Positions 11,608 to 21,662 of a DNA stretch of 64,000 nucleotides are shown here, piece after piece. A program made the position numbers and the translations under genes. Every line of letters begins with the position of its first letter. Positions within the stretch are counted from its first letter, which is position 1. Origin of the DNA: Ligustrum vulgare (lineage: Eukaryota > Streptophyta > Magnoliopsida > Lamiales > Oleaceae); assembly GCA_963555705.1 (NCBI GenBank), contig OY743170.1, positions 30,269,362-30,333,361 on the forward strand. Reading direction: 5' to 3'. The notes below the pieces were generated by a model. The model was not told the DNA's origin, did not search any database, and saw nothing but the letters and a program-made list of their open reading frames with translations.

Positions 11608-12020
11608 CCTCATAATTATTTCCACCCACCGAGAAATTTATCCTAACTTGTTTGTTCACCTTAACTTCCCTATATTCAGTCAACCACTATAATTTATAAG
11701 GATTAGGATGTTTGATCAAAGGCAACCCCAATTTCTCCACTAAGGTAGTACTCGCCACATTGGTACAACTTCCTCCATCAATCATCATACTACAAAATTT
11801 ATTATCTACGAGGCATCTAGTACAAAAAGAAGTTATCTCATTGCTCTCCCACATCATTATCCTTACACCTAGTGCTACAAGATCACCTATTAATAAGTGA
11901 TTCACCTATTACAACATTTTTCAATTTATCACTATCACAAGCCTTCTTCAACAGAGGCATCTTTTGAACTTTATTTTCACTCTTTGAAACAACCTTCCCA
12001 TCACCATTTTATGTGGACAT
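11608..12020 (-). pseudogene. N-terminal protease half of element A
   Basis: Minus-strand reading gives SFCTRCLVDNKFCSMMIDGGSCTNVASTTLVEKLGLPLIKHPNPYKL (11905-11687, part), the DGGSCTN protease block. It continues toward TACTA, where element B interrupts; the missing C-terminal half is at 7214-7048. Upstream is an acidic spacer and the last part of a zinc knuckle (complement of TTATGTGGACATTG at 12010-12023). Confidence 0.8.
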
Positions 12021-12690
12021 TGAAGTGTTTTGACGTCAAAAAATGTCATTGACACGTGGCAATTTTCTTATCAACTTAAATCAGTATTATTTGGTTGTAT
12101 TGGAAAAATATTTGAAGATAATGAAATGAAGGAATATTCATTATTTCTTGCAAGTATTGTAACAGTATATTTGCATAAATTTGGCATGCTTTTCCATGAC
12201 ATAAACCCTTCTATTTATATATAAAGGTTTAGGGTTTATTGTAGCAAAATAAATAAAATAAAGAGATTTTCGCAATAATCTATATAAAATGACGTTGATA
12301 ACTTCTTGTTTAACCATAAACCATGTAAAGATGGGTCCACTATGGCACTATTCTCTGCAAATATGTACAGTAGTTACCGTGTGCAGGCAATTCATCATAA
12401 TTGTGCCGCCCTAGGTAATCCACTTGCGGTTAGGTAGAGCTTCCTGAGAACCATTTTTTATGAGCTCAATATTTACCGACCTTAGGAATTATTTCCTAGG
12501 TGACAACATACGGAGATCGCAAGTTGGTGAACGGAACAACCTCATTGAAGTTTGTTGTTCAAAGTGGGAGGTTATAGATAGGCCAAGCCCGATTTATTTG
12601 GAGCCTTCTTTTATGGGCTGATCTAATGTATCCCAAAGATTCCGGATTAGCCCTTGATGAAATTTTCCTCATATCAACAAATTTCAATGT
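12021..12690. mobile_element. Unclassified insertion in the gag zinc knuckle of element A
   Basis: The gag knuckle homology stops at about 12020 and resumes at about 12690, so about 670 bp are foreign. The segment has a TATA-like TATTTATATATAAAGG at 12210-12225 followed by short coding-poor sequence, and a GTGGGAGG purine run at 12563-12570. This suggests a solo LTR or LTR-derived remnant. No clean target duplication or terminal repeat was found, so the family is unknown. Confidence 0.5.
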
Positions 12691-12803
12691 GACCCAAATC
12701 CAAACACTTAAAATATTTAATATTCTATCCATAGGTGGTTTGGACTCAAAATTATATTTACATTTGGGCATTGGTTCCTTCCTCCTTTTTGGAACATAGA
12801 TCG
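12690..12803 (-). pseudogene. gag zinc-knuckle fragment of element A
   Basis: Minus-strand codons give NIKYFKCLDLGHI, the same CCHC segment as in B and in the 18055-19424 fragment, again with Tyr in place of the first Cys. Homology ends at about 12803, where the sequence becomes the antisense ORF of element G. Confidence 0.65.
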
Positions 12804-13570
12804 CTGCCCTCAAACTATGATGAGGAGGATCCCTTCTTTAGGTCGACTGAGGAGAGGGAGTTGGAGTTCGCCGAGACAAAAATATCTCAACTTAAGCCCT
12901 TGAGGGATTTTCACAGAAGCAAGTCTCCTCCAATTGAGCCCAACTATCCTGTGAAAGTTCAGCAGGTCTACCGTCTGGCGCGCAAGTCCTGGACTAAGAG
13001 GCAGAGGAAGTAAATGGGGGAGATAGAGCCTGCTGACATAGCTGTGATAACCATGGTGAACTGTCGCGAGCTGCCATACTGATGTACGACATTAGGTTAC
13101 ATCTACGGAGGGCAGCTAAAAGGGAGAGGTAACTAAGAGCAGAGCTCGAATTGGAGCAGAAACTTTGTCATGATGCTCAACAATTTGCAGAGGATGCTAA
13201 ATCTAAAAGACCACCCTTGAGGGGAAGCTGAAGGAGGTGGATGAAGCTAACTCCTCCCATGAAGGAAGGGTCAAAGGGCTACTTAGCTCACTGAATGAAG
13301 AATGCGATAAGTCTAAGGCCCTAAATTCCCAGCTCAAAGAAGGTAACTTAAGAGTTGAGGCCGCAGAGAAGAGTGTCAAAGCTACATCTGCCAAAGCTGT
13401 GGTTGACTTCATGTCCTCCTCTGAGTTTGAAACCATCGAATCTGAGATCTATATCTTGGGCATCAAGACTGTTATCTTGGAGTTTGAAGAGAAATCCCCT
13501 GACGTGGACATTTAATTGTTGAAAGAAGACCTAAAAAAGCTAGAAGAGAAGGGGCTAGCACTGAGGGCAA
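12804..13570 (+). pseudogene. Antisense coiled-coil ORF (aORF type) in the 3' region of Tat element G
   Basis: Plus-strand fragments read SLPSNYDEEDPFFRSTEERELEF and NYPVKVQQVYRLARKSWTKRQRK (to 13013), then a heptad-like stretch LSSLNEECDKSKALNSQLKEGNLRVEAAEKS and AVVDFMSSSEFETIESEIY (13237-13515). Stops at about 13012 and 13513 and a frameshift break it. Additional ORFs of this kind, often antisense and coiled-coil, are known in Tat-group elements; their function is not established. It lies downstream of the G integrase and opposite in direction, which fits that layout. Confidence 0.6.
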
Positions 13571-14123
13571 CAACTTATAAGTCTGGAGATCCTTTTTTTT
13601 TTTTTTTGCATCTTTGCATTTGAAGGCCTCCTTTTGTAACTTCTTTCTGTAATGAAAAAATTTCATCTTTTAGATCGTAGTTCTTATTTATGTATTCATT
13701 GATCTTACAGCTTTAATAATTTTGACAACTTTTACATCGGTCTTAATTTGTCGTGAAATGGTCCAATCTCATGTTCGCACAAAAAGACTTCTAAGAATTG
13801 ATTAACCTCAACTTCTAAAGACATAATATTTTAGTTAAGCTCAATAACTTGAACTTAATACCATACAATTCAGTTAAGCTCAGTAGTTTGAACTCAATAC
13901 TTGTTCAGGGACTCTTATAGAGCCCATGTTTTTCATCCAAGTACGCAGCACTTACATTACTTGGGAGTCTGTTCTTCTTTGAGAACTTCTTTGGACAATT
14001 CTGAGCTCTTATCCACCCATAGGGATTGCTGGCCGTACCAGAGGAGCTATTTTTATGGGTTCTTGTTCCCTTGTCGAGTTTTAAAATCGTGTCCTAACTC
14101 GGGACCTCTGAGAGCGGAGACAG
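13571..14123. other. Non-coding 3' region of element G
   Basis: It holds a T-run (13592-13607), a possible poly(A)-signal-like AATGAAAAAATTTC stretch after the antisense ORF, and a loose repeat 'AGTTAAGCTCA(A/G)TA(A/G)(C/T)TTGAACT(C/T)AATA' at about 13832-13900. No gene is visible. Confidence 0.45.
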
Positions 14124-15468
14124 TGTAACACCCCGAAATTTTTTGTAGAATATAAATAGTTAGTAATACGATTATATCCTTGATGTCTTTTAATAATTTT
14201 GAAAAGTTGAATGACTAAAGTGTTTTATGTTTTGACGATAAATTTATTGTGGGCCAAATATTTGATTATTGATACGATGATAATTAGTGTACCCATATTA
14301 TACTTGTTTTGTAGATCGTAATGAATTAGGAATCTTGACCTTAAAAAAAAGTTGATTTGGATATAACTGCATCAAGTTGTATTTGATTAAAAGAATAGAA
14401 GTTTAAATGGATTTTTTTTATTAATTTATAACCAAAGAACTTAATTATGGCCGTGTTATATTTGAATTGCACATAATCACAATCCTATCTCTCTGGCTTT
14501 TGAAATTTCACCTTTATCTTGTTCATTTTAATTGTACTAGAATATCAATATCCTATCATATTTACCCTTATCGTAATCCTTGTACTACACAGCAGCTTAC
14601 ACGGCTTTTGTATCATGAATATACTAGGGCTCAACTTTTGCACAAAAATTCATATCTATAAATACAGTCAACTAGTCAGATGAAAACTTTTTTTTCTCGA
14701 CGTTAAAACTTCAGAATAATTCGATACACATTTTGGATCTTCAACGTGGAATCATATTTTTTATTTCAGAAAATTCTTTTGATTTGTTACGAGATAAGAT
14801 ACATTATGTGCAAGTGGTCAAATTCTAATTTCCTCATAATGTCAATATATTGTTACTTTTAATGCATTAGGCCTTTGGGTCGATTTCAAAATTAAATCCT
14901 TCGGGATCTAAGTTAAATCCTTCGGGATCGAGGTTAAATCCTTTGTAATTCTATGTTAAATCCTTTTGGATCAATGTTGGGATTCTTAAGCAATTCTTTG
15001 TGCTAGTTGTTATCTCAACTAGCTGCTTTAAACGAGAAAAATGTTTTTTATTAAATGTACAATATATTTATATTATGTTGAATTGGGATTAACAGGTATC
15101 TTACTAGGTATTTTTTAAAATACTCGCTCTTACTTTAAAATTTTCCAGGCTAGTTCGGGTCGATTGGATTGTGATGAAATAGTGATGCAGACTGCCAATG
15201 GGATTTGAAGAATTAAAATTATAAAGTTTTCTATTCCAATTTTATTTAATGTTAGCGACATGTTTATTTATTAAATTAAATTATTATGATTTGTTGGGAA
15301 AACTTTTCAATTTCTTGTTTGACATGTTTTTTTTTAATACAATTTATTTTTTTAAAGTAACAAAACATTTCATTTTTTTATATGCTTCATCTTCAATAGT
15401 GAAGAAAATCATATTATTTTTTTTAGTAACACTCCGGGTTTAATTACAATAAAATCTGGGGCGTTTCA
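14124..15468 (+). repeat. Solo LTR, Tekay/Del-like termini (1345 bp)
   Basis: It begins TGTAACACCCCGAAATT and ends GGGGCGTTTCA, with flanks GACAG (14119-14123) and GACCG (15469-15473), a target duplication with one mismatch. A TATA box (TATAAAT, 14657-14663) supports plus orientation. A tandem 'TTAAATCCTTCGGGATC' motif repeats about four times at 14890-14975. A partial copy of the same LTR is inside element C at about 55694-56000. Confidence 0.85.
14888..14976 (+). repeat. Short tandem repeat inside the solo LTR
   Basis: About four units of roughly 22 bp built on TTAAATCCTT(C/T)(G/T)GGATC, decaying toward the right. Confidence 0.7.
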
Positions 15469-15619
15469 GACCGGACGCAAGAATTTTTTTAAAAACATCT
15501 AGCCATAGCCAATCTGATGATGCACATCACTATATATAAAAATATGGGTAACAAAACGTTTTCTATTTAGATAAAACTTGTATAAAAAAACATCTCTCAA
15601 AAGGTTTTACAAGTCTATT

Positions 15620-16900
15620 GATAATAGACCTTAAGGTGTTCTTCATTCCATGGATGTAGAAGTGAAATTCCTTCCCAAGTTTGGAGCTCATAAGCACAAT
15701 TTTTTAACACCTTGGTTACTTTGTATGGTCCCTCCCAGTTCGCTGCAAAAGATCCGACGTTGGGGTCTTTGGTAGCAAGGAAGACCTTCCTCAAGATTAG
15801 GTCTCCTATTACAAAGTTTCTTCTTCGGACCTTGCCGTTGTAATATTTCTAGCTCCTTTGTTTACAAACGATGTTCCGGAGGTCAGCCATCTCCCTTTTC
15901 TCATCCAAAAATTCTAGTTCTGTTGTGAGAGAGATATTGTTCTTTTCTTCCTCAAAGTGCAAAGTTCTGTAGGTCAAAACTTCGATCTCCACTAGAATAA
16001 CTGCTTCCCTTCCAAAAGCCATGGAAAAAGGTGTTTCTCTCGTGCTTGTTTTGGTCATAGTTCGGTAGGACTATAGCACGCTGGGTAATTCTTTTGCCCA
16101 AGTTCCTTTGAATTTGTTTAGTTTGGCCTTTAAGGTGTGTTTGATAATTTTACTAATAGCTTCAACTTGGCCATTAGCTTGGAGGTGGTTAGGTATTGAA
16201 AAGTGTTTTCTTATGTTTAGCTCTTCACAAAATTCTTTGATCCTCATGTTGTCAAACCGTTTTCCATTATCCGTGACAATTGAGTGGGGGACTTGAAATC
16301 GGTAAACAATAGATTTCCAAATGAAGCTCGTCATCTTTTGTTCAGTTTTTTGGCTAGTGGTTCTGCCCCTGCCCATTTTGTAAAGTAATCTACGACAACA
16401 ATTGTGAATTTTACTCCTCCTTTTCCAGTTGGCATGGGGCCAATGAGGTTAATTCCCCATTTTGCAAAAGGCCAAGTACTGATTATTTAGCTCAATTATT
16501 CCGGTGGGGCTTTGTACTAAGGAGCAAATCTTTGACACTTATCACATTTCTTGGCGAATTCTAGGGCGTCTTTTTTTAGTGTAGGCCAAAAATATCCTTG
16601 GTTATCACTTTGTACACTAAAGTTTGTCCCCCAGTGTGATTTTCGTAAACTCCTTCGTGAATTTCTGTTAATGTTTCTAGAGCTTCTTCTTTGTTGAGGC
16701 ATCTCAGGAGCGGAGTGGCATATCCTATTTTGTATAGAACTTCATCAATAATCGTGAATCTGGCAGATCTAATTCTCAATTTCCTTCCTGGATTTTGGTC
16801 CGTAGGGCACCTACCATCCCTCAAAAATTCATAAATTTCATCCATCCAGCGCAGTTTTGGATCAATAGCCATGAGCGTCACCTAGAGTAATTCAACAGAA
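15620..16900 (-). pseudogene. Integrase of Tat element G
   Basis: From right to left: an N-terminal segment KLRWMDEIYEFLRDG...LTEIHEGVYENHTGGQTL (16881-16576) with the histidines of the zinc domain, AKKCDKCQRFAP (about 16560-16517), then the core with VTDNGKRFDNMRIKEFCEEL and ANGQVEAISKIIKHTLKAKL (16376-16071). The last two hold catalytic Asp and Glu. The C-terminal part contains FSMAFGREAVILVEIE and the expected NGKVR-type GDLIL region, ending near 15620. Frame breaks at about 16060, 16380 and 16570 show it is inactive. Confidence 0.82.
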
Positions 16901-17094
16901 GCAAATTGTACTCTACCCACTGGGACACTGTTTAGTTCGTTGACTCCTTCACTTGTTGCAAATTTGGCTAATGCATCTTCATGGCTATTTTGAGATTGTG
17001 GGATTTGTAGTATTTTAGAGGTTTAAAATGAAGTTAGCTCCTTTTATACTACCTTTAGGTATTGTTCCATGCGCCCCTCCTTTGTTTGGTAAAT
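16900..17094 (-). pseudogene. Distal part of the second RNase H of element G
   Basis: Minus-strand codons give QNSHEDALAKFATSEGVNELN, the end of the second RNase H. The protein is interrupted at 17095 by the CCCTT target site. Joined across the insertion, the host frame carries the HSDS motif and a QL(Q)GIYQTKE continuation, so G's RNase H was intact here when the LTR inserted. Confidence 0.75.
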
Positions 17095-17099
17095 CCCTT

Positions 17100-18013
17100 T
17101 GATACGATCCGGAGTAGGAGACCAAAGGAGAAGTCGACCCATCGGCAATGCGACAGTGATCTACGCGGGAAACGGCACAAGTTTCATGTTGGAAGCGAGC
17201 CGAGGAGACAAAGGGATCGAGCCGAATCAAAAGGGTTAAGGTTTGGTGACCAAGAGCTCATTCACGGCCGTAAAACCAGTATTCACGGCCGTAACATCTC
17301 CTCTGGTCAAAAGCAAGAATTCAAGGATTTTAATACTTACGGCCGTAAGAATATAGTTCACGGCCATAACGCCGTCTCGGGTGGAATTGAAGAACTTCAT
17401 CAATTTGATATTCACGGCCGTGAGAGTTATTGTTACGGCCGTAAATACTGGACAGAGAGTCACTTACGACCGTAAGTGACATTGTTACGGCCGTAACACC
17501 TTATTTTCCCAGATTTCGCGTTTTTAATGTAATTCCGTTTCTTTTATTTATTTTTATGTTTTGGGCCCAATTAGCGGCAAAAACCTAGTTAGGTCAGTTT
17601 TGACATTATATTGCTTTGTTTTTCATTATGAAAGAACAACTTGGATATTATTGAATGAATGTGAGATTTTCTCTCTCGAAAAGGAGGATTCCTTTTTTCT
17701 TGTTCTTGAAGAACGATTTATAGAACTTATCAAATATTCTTTCCTGAATGTTTGTGGCGTTCCAATCAGGAACTTATCAAGGAGTTTGGCATCCCTTGTG
17801 GCGTTTCGAAAACCTCGGTTCTTCAATCCGCATCGTCAATTTATTGCGTCGTGATTGTTGGGTCCAGGTCCTATCGTCAATCTTATTTTAATTTCCGTCT
17901 ATTTATTCGTGTTCTTGTTAATTTTGAGTCAGATCTGATTTAGATCTTTTCTAGGATTTTAGATTTCGTTATTCCGCGTTGTTCGACGAGATTCCCCGAC
18001 TGGGATCACATCA
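17100..18013 (+). repeat. LTR of the A/B family, plus orientation (914 bp)
   Basis: It begins TGATACGATCCGG and ends GGGATCACATCA, the inverted image of element B's LTR. It is flanked by CCCTT at 17095-17099 and 18014-18018. About eight ACGGCCGT palindromes lie at 17263-17490. Because the next bases continue the RNase H of G, this behaves as a solo LTR rather than the 5' LTR of a full element. Confidence 0.85.
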
Positions 18014-18054
18014 CCCTTGTAATTGATTAACAACGAGCTTCGAATCACTGTGTA
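17898..18054 (+). repeat. Left copy of a 157-bp direct repeat
   Basis: It runs from TCTATTTATTCG within the LTR, across the LTR end, the CCCTT target duplication and 36 bp of host RNase H, to TGTGTA. It is repeated at 19425-19581 with about three mismatches. The repeat therefore formed after the LTR had inserted. Confidence 0.9.
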
Positions 18055-19424
18055 GAGGAGTATCATAGAGACATGGAGGTAGCCATGATTAGGGCCAACG
18101 TGGTGGAGGATCGGGAAGCTACAATGGCTAGATTTTTGAGTGGGCTGAACAGAGATATTGCAAACATCGTTGAGTTGCAACATTATGTGGAACTGGAATA
18201 CATGGTGCACATGGTAATGAAGGTAGAAAGGCAATTGGGGCGAAAGGGGACATCTAAGCAATCACCGGGAACTTATCCTACATCACAACCGATGAAGGAT
18301 CAAAATGATGAGCACGTCCCGAAGGGAAAGGAGGAACTTACAACTAAAGGTAAAAATATTTTTGATTCTCAACCTACTAGGGATAGAAATATTAAGTTCT
18401 TTAAGTGTTTGGGGATGGGCCATATAGCGTCACAGTGTCCAAATAAGAAAGTAATGCTTTTGCGTGATAATGGTGAAATTAGTTCTGAGGACGAATTTAA
18501 GGGAATGCCTAAGTTAGTAGATATTGGGGCTAGTAGTAGTAGCGATGAAGAGGGGTTAACTTATGCGGTGAAAGGGTCCCTTGTGAATATACGTGTCCTA
18601 AATTCTCGAACTAAGATGGTTGAGATTGATGAACAGCGGGATAATCTTTTCCACACTAGGTGTTTGGTGGGGAAAAAGGTTTGTGGGATGGTAATTGATG
18701 GCGGAAGTTGTACTAATTTGGTTAGTACATTATTGGTGGAGAAGTTAGGATTGCCTAAGGTGAAACACCCCAACCCCTATAAATTACAGTGGTTAACCGA
18801 GTCGGAAGAACTTAAGGTGAACAAGCAGGTTAATATTAAATTCACCATTGGGGGTTATAGAGATGAGGTTGTGTGCGATGTGGTCCCTATGAATGTTGGG
18901 CATATTTTATTGGGAAGACCATGGCAACATGATAGGAGAGTGGTGCATGATGGCTTCACAAACCGATATTCTTTCGTGAAAGGTGGAAAAATGATCACTC
19001 TTGCTCCGCTAACGCCTAAAGAGGTCCATGAGGATCAATTGAGAATAAAGAGCGAGTTTGAGGGAAAAAATAAGAGCGTTGAGGCCACGACCTCAGAAAA
19101 AGGAGAGGGTGTGAAAATTGAAAACAAGAGAGTTGAGGCCACGACCTCAGAAAAAGGTGAGCTTGAGAGTACAAAGAAAAAGAAGAGAGAGTCCACCACA
19201 AAAATGAGCTTATTTGCATTTGCTAACACATTCCTCCCTAGTTAGGCTAATTCTGTTTTGCAAGTACTACAATCAAATTACAAAACTAAGGCCAAAGGGA
19301 AAATTAATTGCCGGATAGAACAACCCCAAAGGATGATGCATAGCACAAAATAGGAACAGGTCACCCAAACCAACGAAAGAAAGGGATACATAAAGGAGAG
19401 ACCATATACGGATTCGAGGTCGAA
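18055..19424 (+). CDS. gag-protease fragment of the A/B family, open over 390 codons
   Basis: The frame opens at 18073 (MEVAMIRANV, mid-gag) and closes at 19243-19245. It contains MARFLSGLNRDIANIVELQHYVE, a zinc knuckle F-F-K-C-x4-H-x4-C (residues about 109-122, with Phe for the first Cys), an acidic spacer, and the protease active site VIDGGSCTN (residues 207-215). ILLGRPWQHD and linker repeats with VEATTSEKGE (residues about 335-365) follow. Past the stop the basic tail is still readable up to GGATTCGAGGTCGAA, just before where a polypurine tract should be. No RT or integrase. The 5' half of gag and a primer site are missing, so this is an inserted fragment. Confidence 0.8.
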
Positions 19425-19581
19425 TCTATTTATTCGTGTTCTTGTTAATTTTGAGTCAGATCTGATTTAGATCTTTCCTAGGATTTTAGATTTCGTTATT
19501 CCGCGTTGTTCGACGAGATTCCCTGACTGGGATCACGTCACCCTTGTAATTGATTAACAACGAGCTTCGAATCACTGTGTA
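19425..19581 (+). repeat. Right copy of the 157-bp direct repeat
   Basis: It contains the last about 116 bp of the LTR, CCCTT and host RNase H sequence. Downstream (CAATGATTCG...) is uninterrupted RNase H coding of element G. Confidence 0.9.
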
Positions 19582-20340
19582 CAATGATTCGTTTGATACC
19601 TATCTCCTTTTCCATTTGCAATCCTGCAATGACGGCTTCGTATTCTGCTTTATTGTTGGATGCTTTAAAATTGAAGCATAGAGCGTGACAAAAAATATAT
19701 CTCTTTGGACTCCTAAGGACGTTACTGGCTCTTGCACGTTGGTTGGTAGATGATCCATTAACGTAGAGCTCCCAGATGTCATCATGATTTATCTCGTTCC
19801 TTTGTATTCCCGGGCTGAATTCTGCAATGAAATCAGCTAGGACTTGTCCCTTAACCGTAGTCCGTGTTTTGTACTAAATTTCAAAAGTGCCCTAGTTCAA
19901 CTGCCCATTTAACCTTTCTTCTAGAGGTTTTGACTTTTTGAAAAACCTTCCTGAGAGGATAATTTGCCAAAACATATACTGGGTGTTGCAAGAAGTATGG
20001 TCTCAATTTTCTAGAGGCCATAATTAATCCATATGCCAATTTTTCCATTGGAGTGTAATTCAATTCTGCGGCCTGTAAAGCTTGGCTAGTATAGTAAAGT
20101 GGCAACTGGTTTTTTCCTCCTCCCTTATGAGTACTGAACTCACAGAGTGCTATGATAAAGTGATACATAAGTATAGGTGCTCATCCTCTTTTTGTTTGGA
20201 CAGCAAAAGGTTCTTTTGAAAGGTGTTCCTTCAATCTTTTGAAAGTGTTTTGGAAAGTTTCAATCCATTGGAAATCCATTCCTCCTTGCAAGGCGTCAAA
20301 GAACGGTTTGCACTTGACGGTGGATTTTTAGACAAATCTA
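19582..20340 (-). pseudogene. RNase H domains of element G (proximal parts)
   Basis: The second RNase H appears as NNKAEYEAVIAGLQMEKEIGIKRI (about 19660-19590) with the catalytic Glu. Upstream on the minus strand, the first RNase H reads NQLPLYYTSQALQAAELNYTPMEKLAYGLIMASRKLRPYFLQHPVYVL (20168-19881, part), including the expected YTSQ/ELNY blocks. Breaks near 19870 and 20170 interrupt the reading. Confidence 0.8.
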
Positions 20341-21060
20341 ATGACAGTAGCTATTCTTCATGTCAAACTTTGGGTATATTTTACTTTTGTTAGTGCTTTT
20401 ATTTCCAGTACTACTTTGATTTTTTCTGGGTTCACTTCAATTCCTCGTTGGTTGACCATGTACCCCAAGAATTTCCCGAAGCTAACACCTAAGGCACACT
20501 TTGATGGATTCAACTTCATTTTGAATTTTCTTAATATTTGAAACGTCTCATGGTGATTTTTGATGTGATCATAATATTTAGTACATTTCAATAACATGTT
20601 ATCTATGTATACCTCCATTGTTTTTCCAATTAGGTTGGCAAAAATGTAGTTTACCGACCATTGGTAAGAAGCTCCTGCATTCTTGAGACCAAAAGGCATC
20701 ACTTTGTAGCAATATAGCCCTCTTTCTGTTATAAAGGAGGTACTTTCTTCATCCTCCGGACCCATTGGGATTTGATTGTGTCCGAAATATGCATCCATGA
20801 AGCTTAGAAGCTCGTGTCCAACAGTGGCGTCCACCATCTGATGAATTCTTGCCAGGAGAAAACTGTCCTTTGGGCAGGCTTTATTGACATCGGTAAAATT
20901 GACACATACTCTCTAGGTGCCGTTACTTTTCTTAATGAGCACCGAATTGGAAACACACTTTGGATAGCGGGATTCTCTAATAAATCCATTACTTAAGAGT
21001 TTGTCCACTTCTTTTGCTAGAGCTATATATTTTCTGGATTCAAATGTCTTCTTCTTTGCT
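20341..21060 (-). pseudogene. Reverse transcriptase of Tat element G
   Basis: The frame at 20837-20358 reads MVDATVGHELLSFMDAYFGHNQI, YCYKVMPFGLKNAGASYQW and VYIDNMLLKC, then KFLGYMVNQRGIEVNPEKI. The YxDD box is YIDN, so the second catalytic Asp is changed to Asn. An upstream block (20989-20804) frames the 'VNFTDVNKACPKDSF'-like region but is shifted. MDAYxGxNQIPM is typical of the Tat group. Confidence 0.85.
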
Positions 21061-21660
21061 ACTTAGGTGGAACTTTGGGGTCTATATTGAGTATGTGACA
21101 CGCCACTTTTAGGTCTATTCCTTCCAAGTCGGAGTGACTCCAAGCAAGAAAAAATCTAAATTTTCTTGCAGAAAATTCTTCAGATCTGTTTTGATGGGCT
21201 CTCTGAGTTCTTTGCTAACGCAAAGTTTCTTTTATTACTTCGCTAGCCATGGGATTATGGCTTCCAATTATTCTATGGGCTCCGCCTTCCTTATGTGATT
21301 TTCACTCCTTATGTCGATTTCTTGGTCTAAGATCGTATTGACGCCTATTTTAGGGTACATGATGTTGCAGTTCCTTCGCAATCTTAAGTTCGTGTAGAAT
21401 CGGTCTTCCCAAAATTGCATTGTAATTAGTGGGTAGATCCACTACACTGAAATCTACAATGGTCCTTCTTTGGAAAGATCTGTTAGCCTAGCTCCACCAT
21501 CAATGCGATCTTCCCAATTGCATACACTAAATCTCCCGAGAAACCATGTAATGCCTTGTTATGAGGTTGTAATAGAACTCTGCTTAATCCCATCTGGTCG
21601 TAGTTCCTAAGGTACCACACACTCACCGAACTCCCATTATGCACCGAGGTTCGGTGGATA
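21061..21660 (-). pseudogene. Protease region of element G, cut by element H
   Basis: At 21683-21483 the minus strand reads HNGSSVSVWYLRNYDQMGL and HGFSGDLVYAIGKIALMVELG. Further on it carries a TNYNAILGRPILHELK block (about 21440-21390), the conserved C-terminal part of the protease. The DNGSS/HNGSS active site has lost its Asp in this copy. The sequence stops at 21660, where the LTR of H begins (GGATA precedes it). Confidence 0.75.
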
Positions 21661-21662
21661 TG

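Larger units (their letters stand above)
5767..12803 (-). mobile_element. Element A: 5'-truncated non-autonomous CRM-like retrotransposon, split by element B
   Basis: On the minus strand it runs from a gag zinc-knuckle fragment (12690-12803) through protease (12020-11608 and 7214-7048) and a basic tail to a polypurine tract and a 3' LTR (6539-5767). No 5' LTR or gag N-terminus remains; homology stops at about 12803. Element B is inserted inside its protease with a TACTA duplication. A second insertion separates the knuckle from the protease. Confidence 0.8.
12804..21660 (-). mobile_element. Element G: minus-strand Tat-lineage retrotransposon, nested host
   Basis: Reading right to left: protease (cut by element H at 21660), RT, two RNase H domains, integrase, then a 3' region holding an antisense ORF. 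Two LTR insertions interrupt it: a solo LTR in the 3' region, and a solo LTR plus gag fragment inside the second RNase H. No LTR of G itself was recognised, so its ends are lost or outside the window. Confidence 0.8.

Noticed and set aside
17095..19545. A full LTR element in plus orientation with two LTRs
   Set aside because: The supposed 3' LTR has only its last 116 bp, there is no primer site after the left LTR, and host RNase H sequence follows both; a solo LTR plus later duplication fits better.
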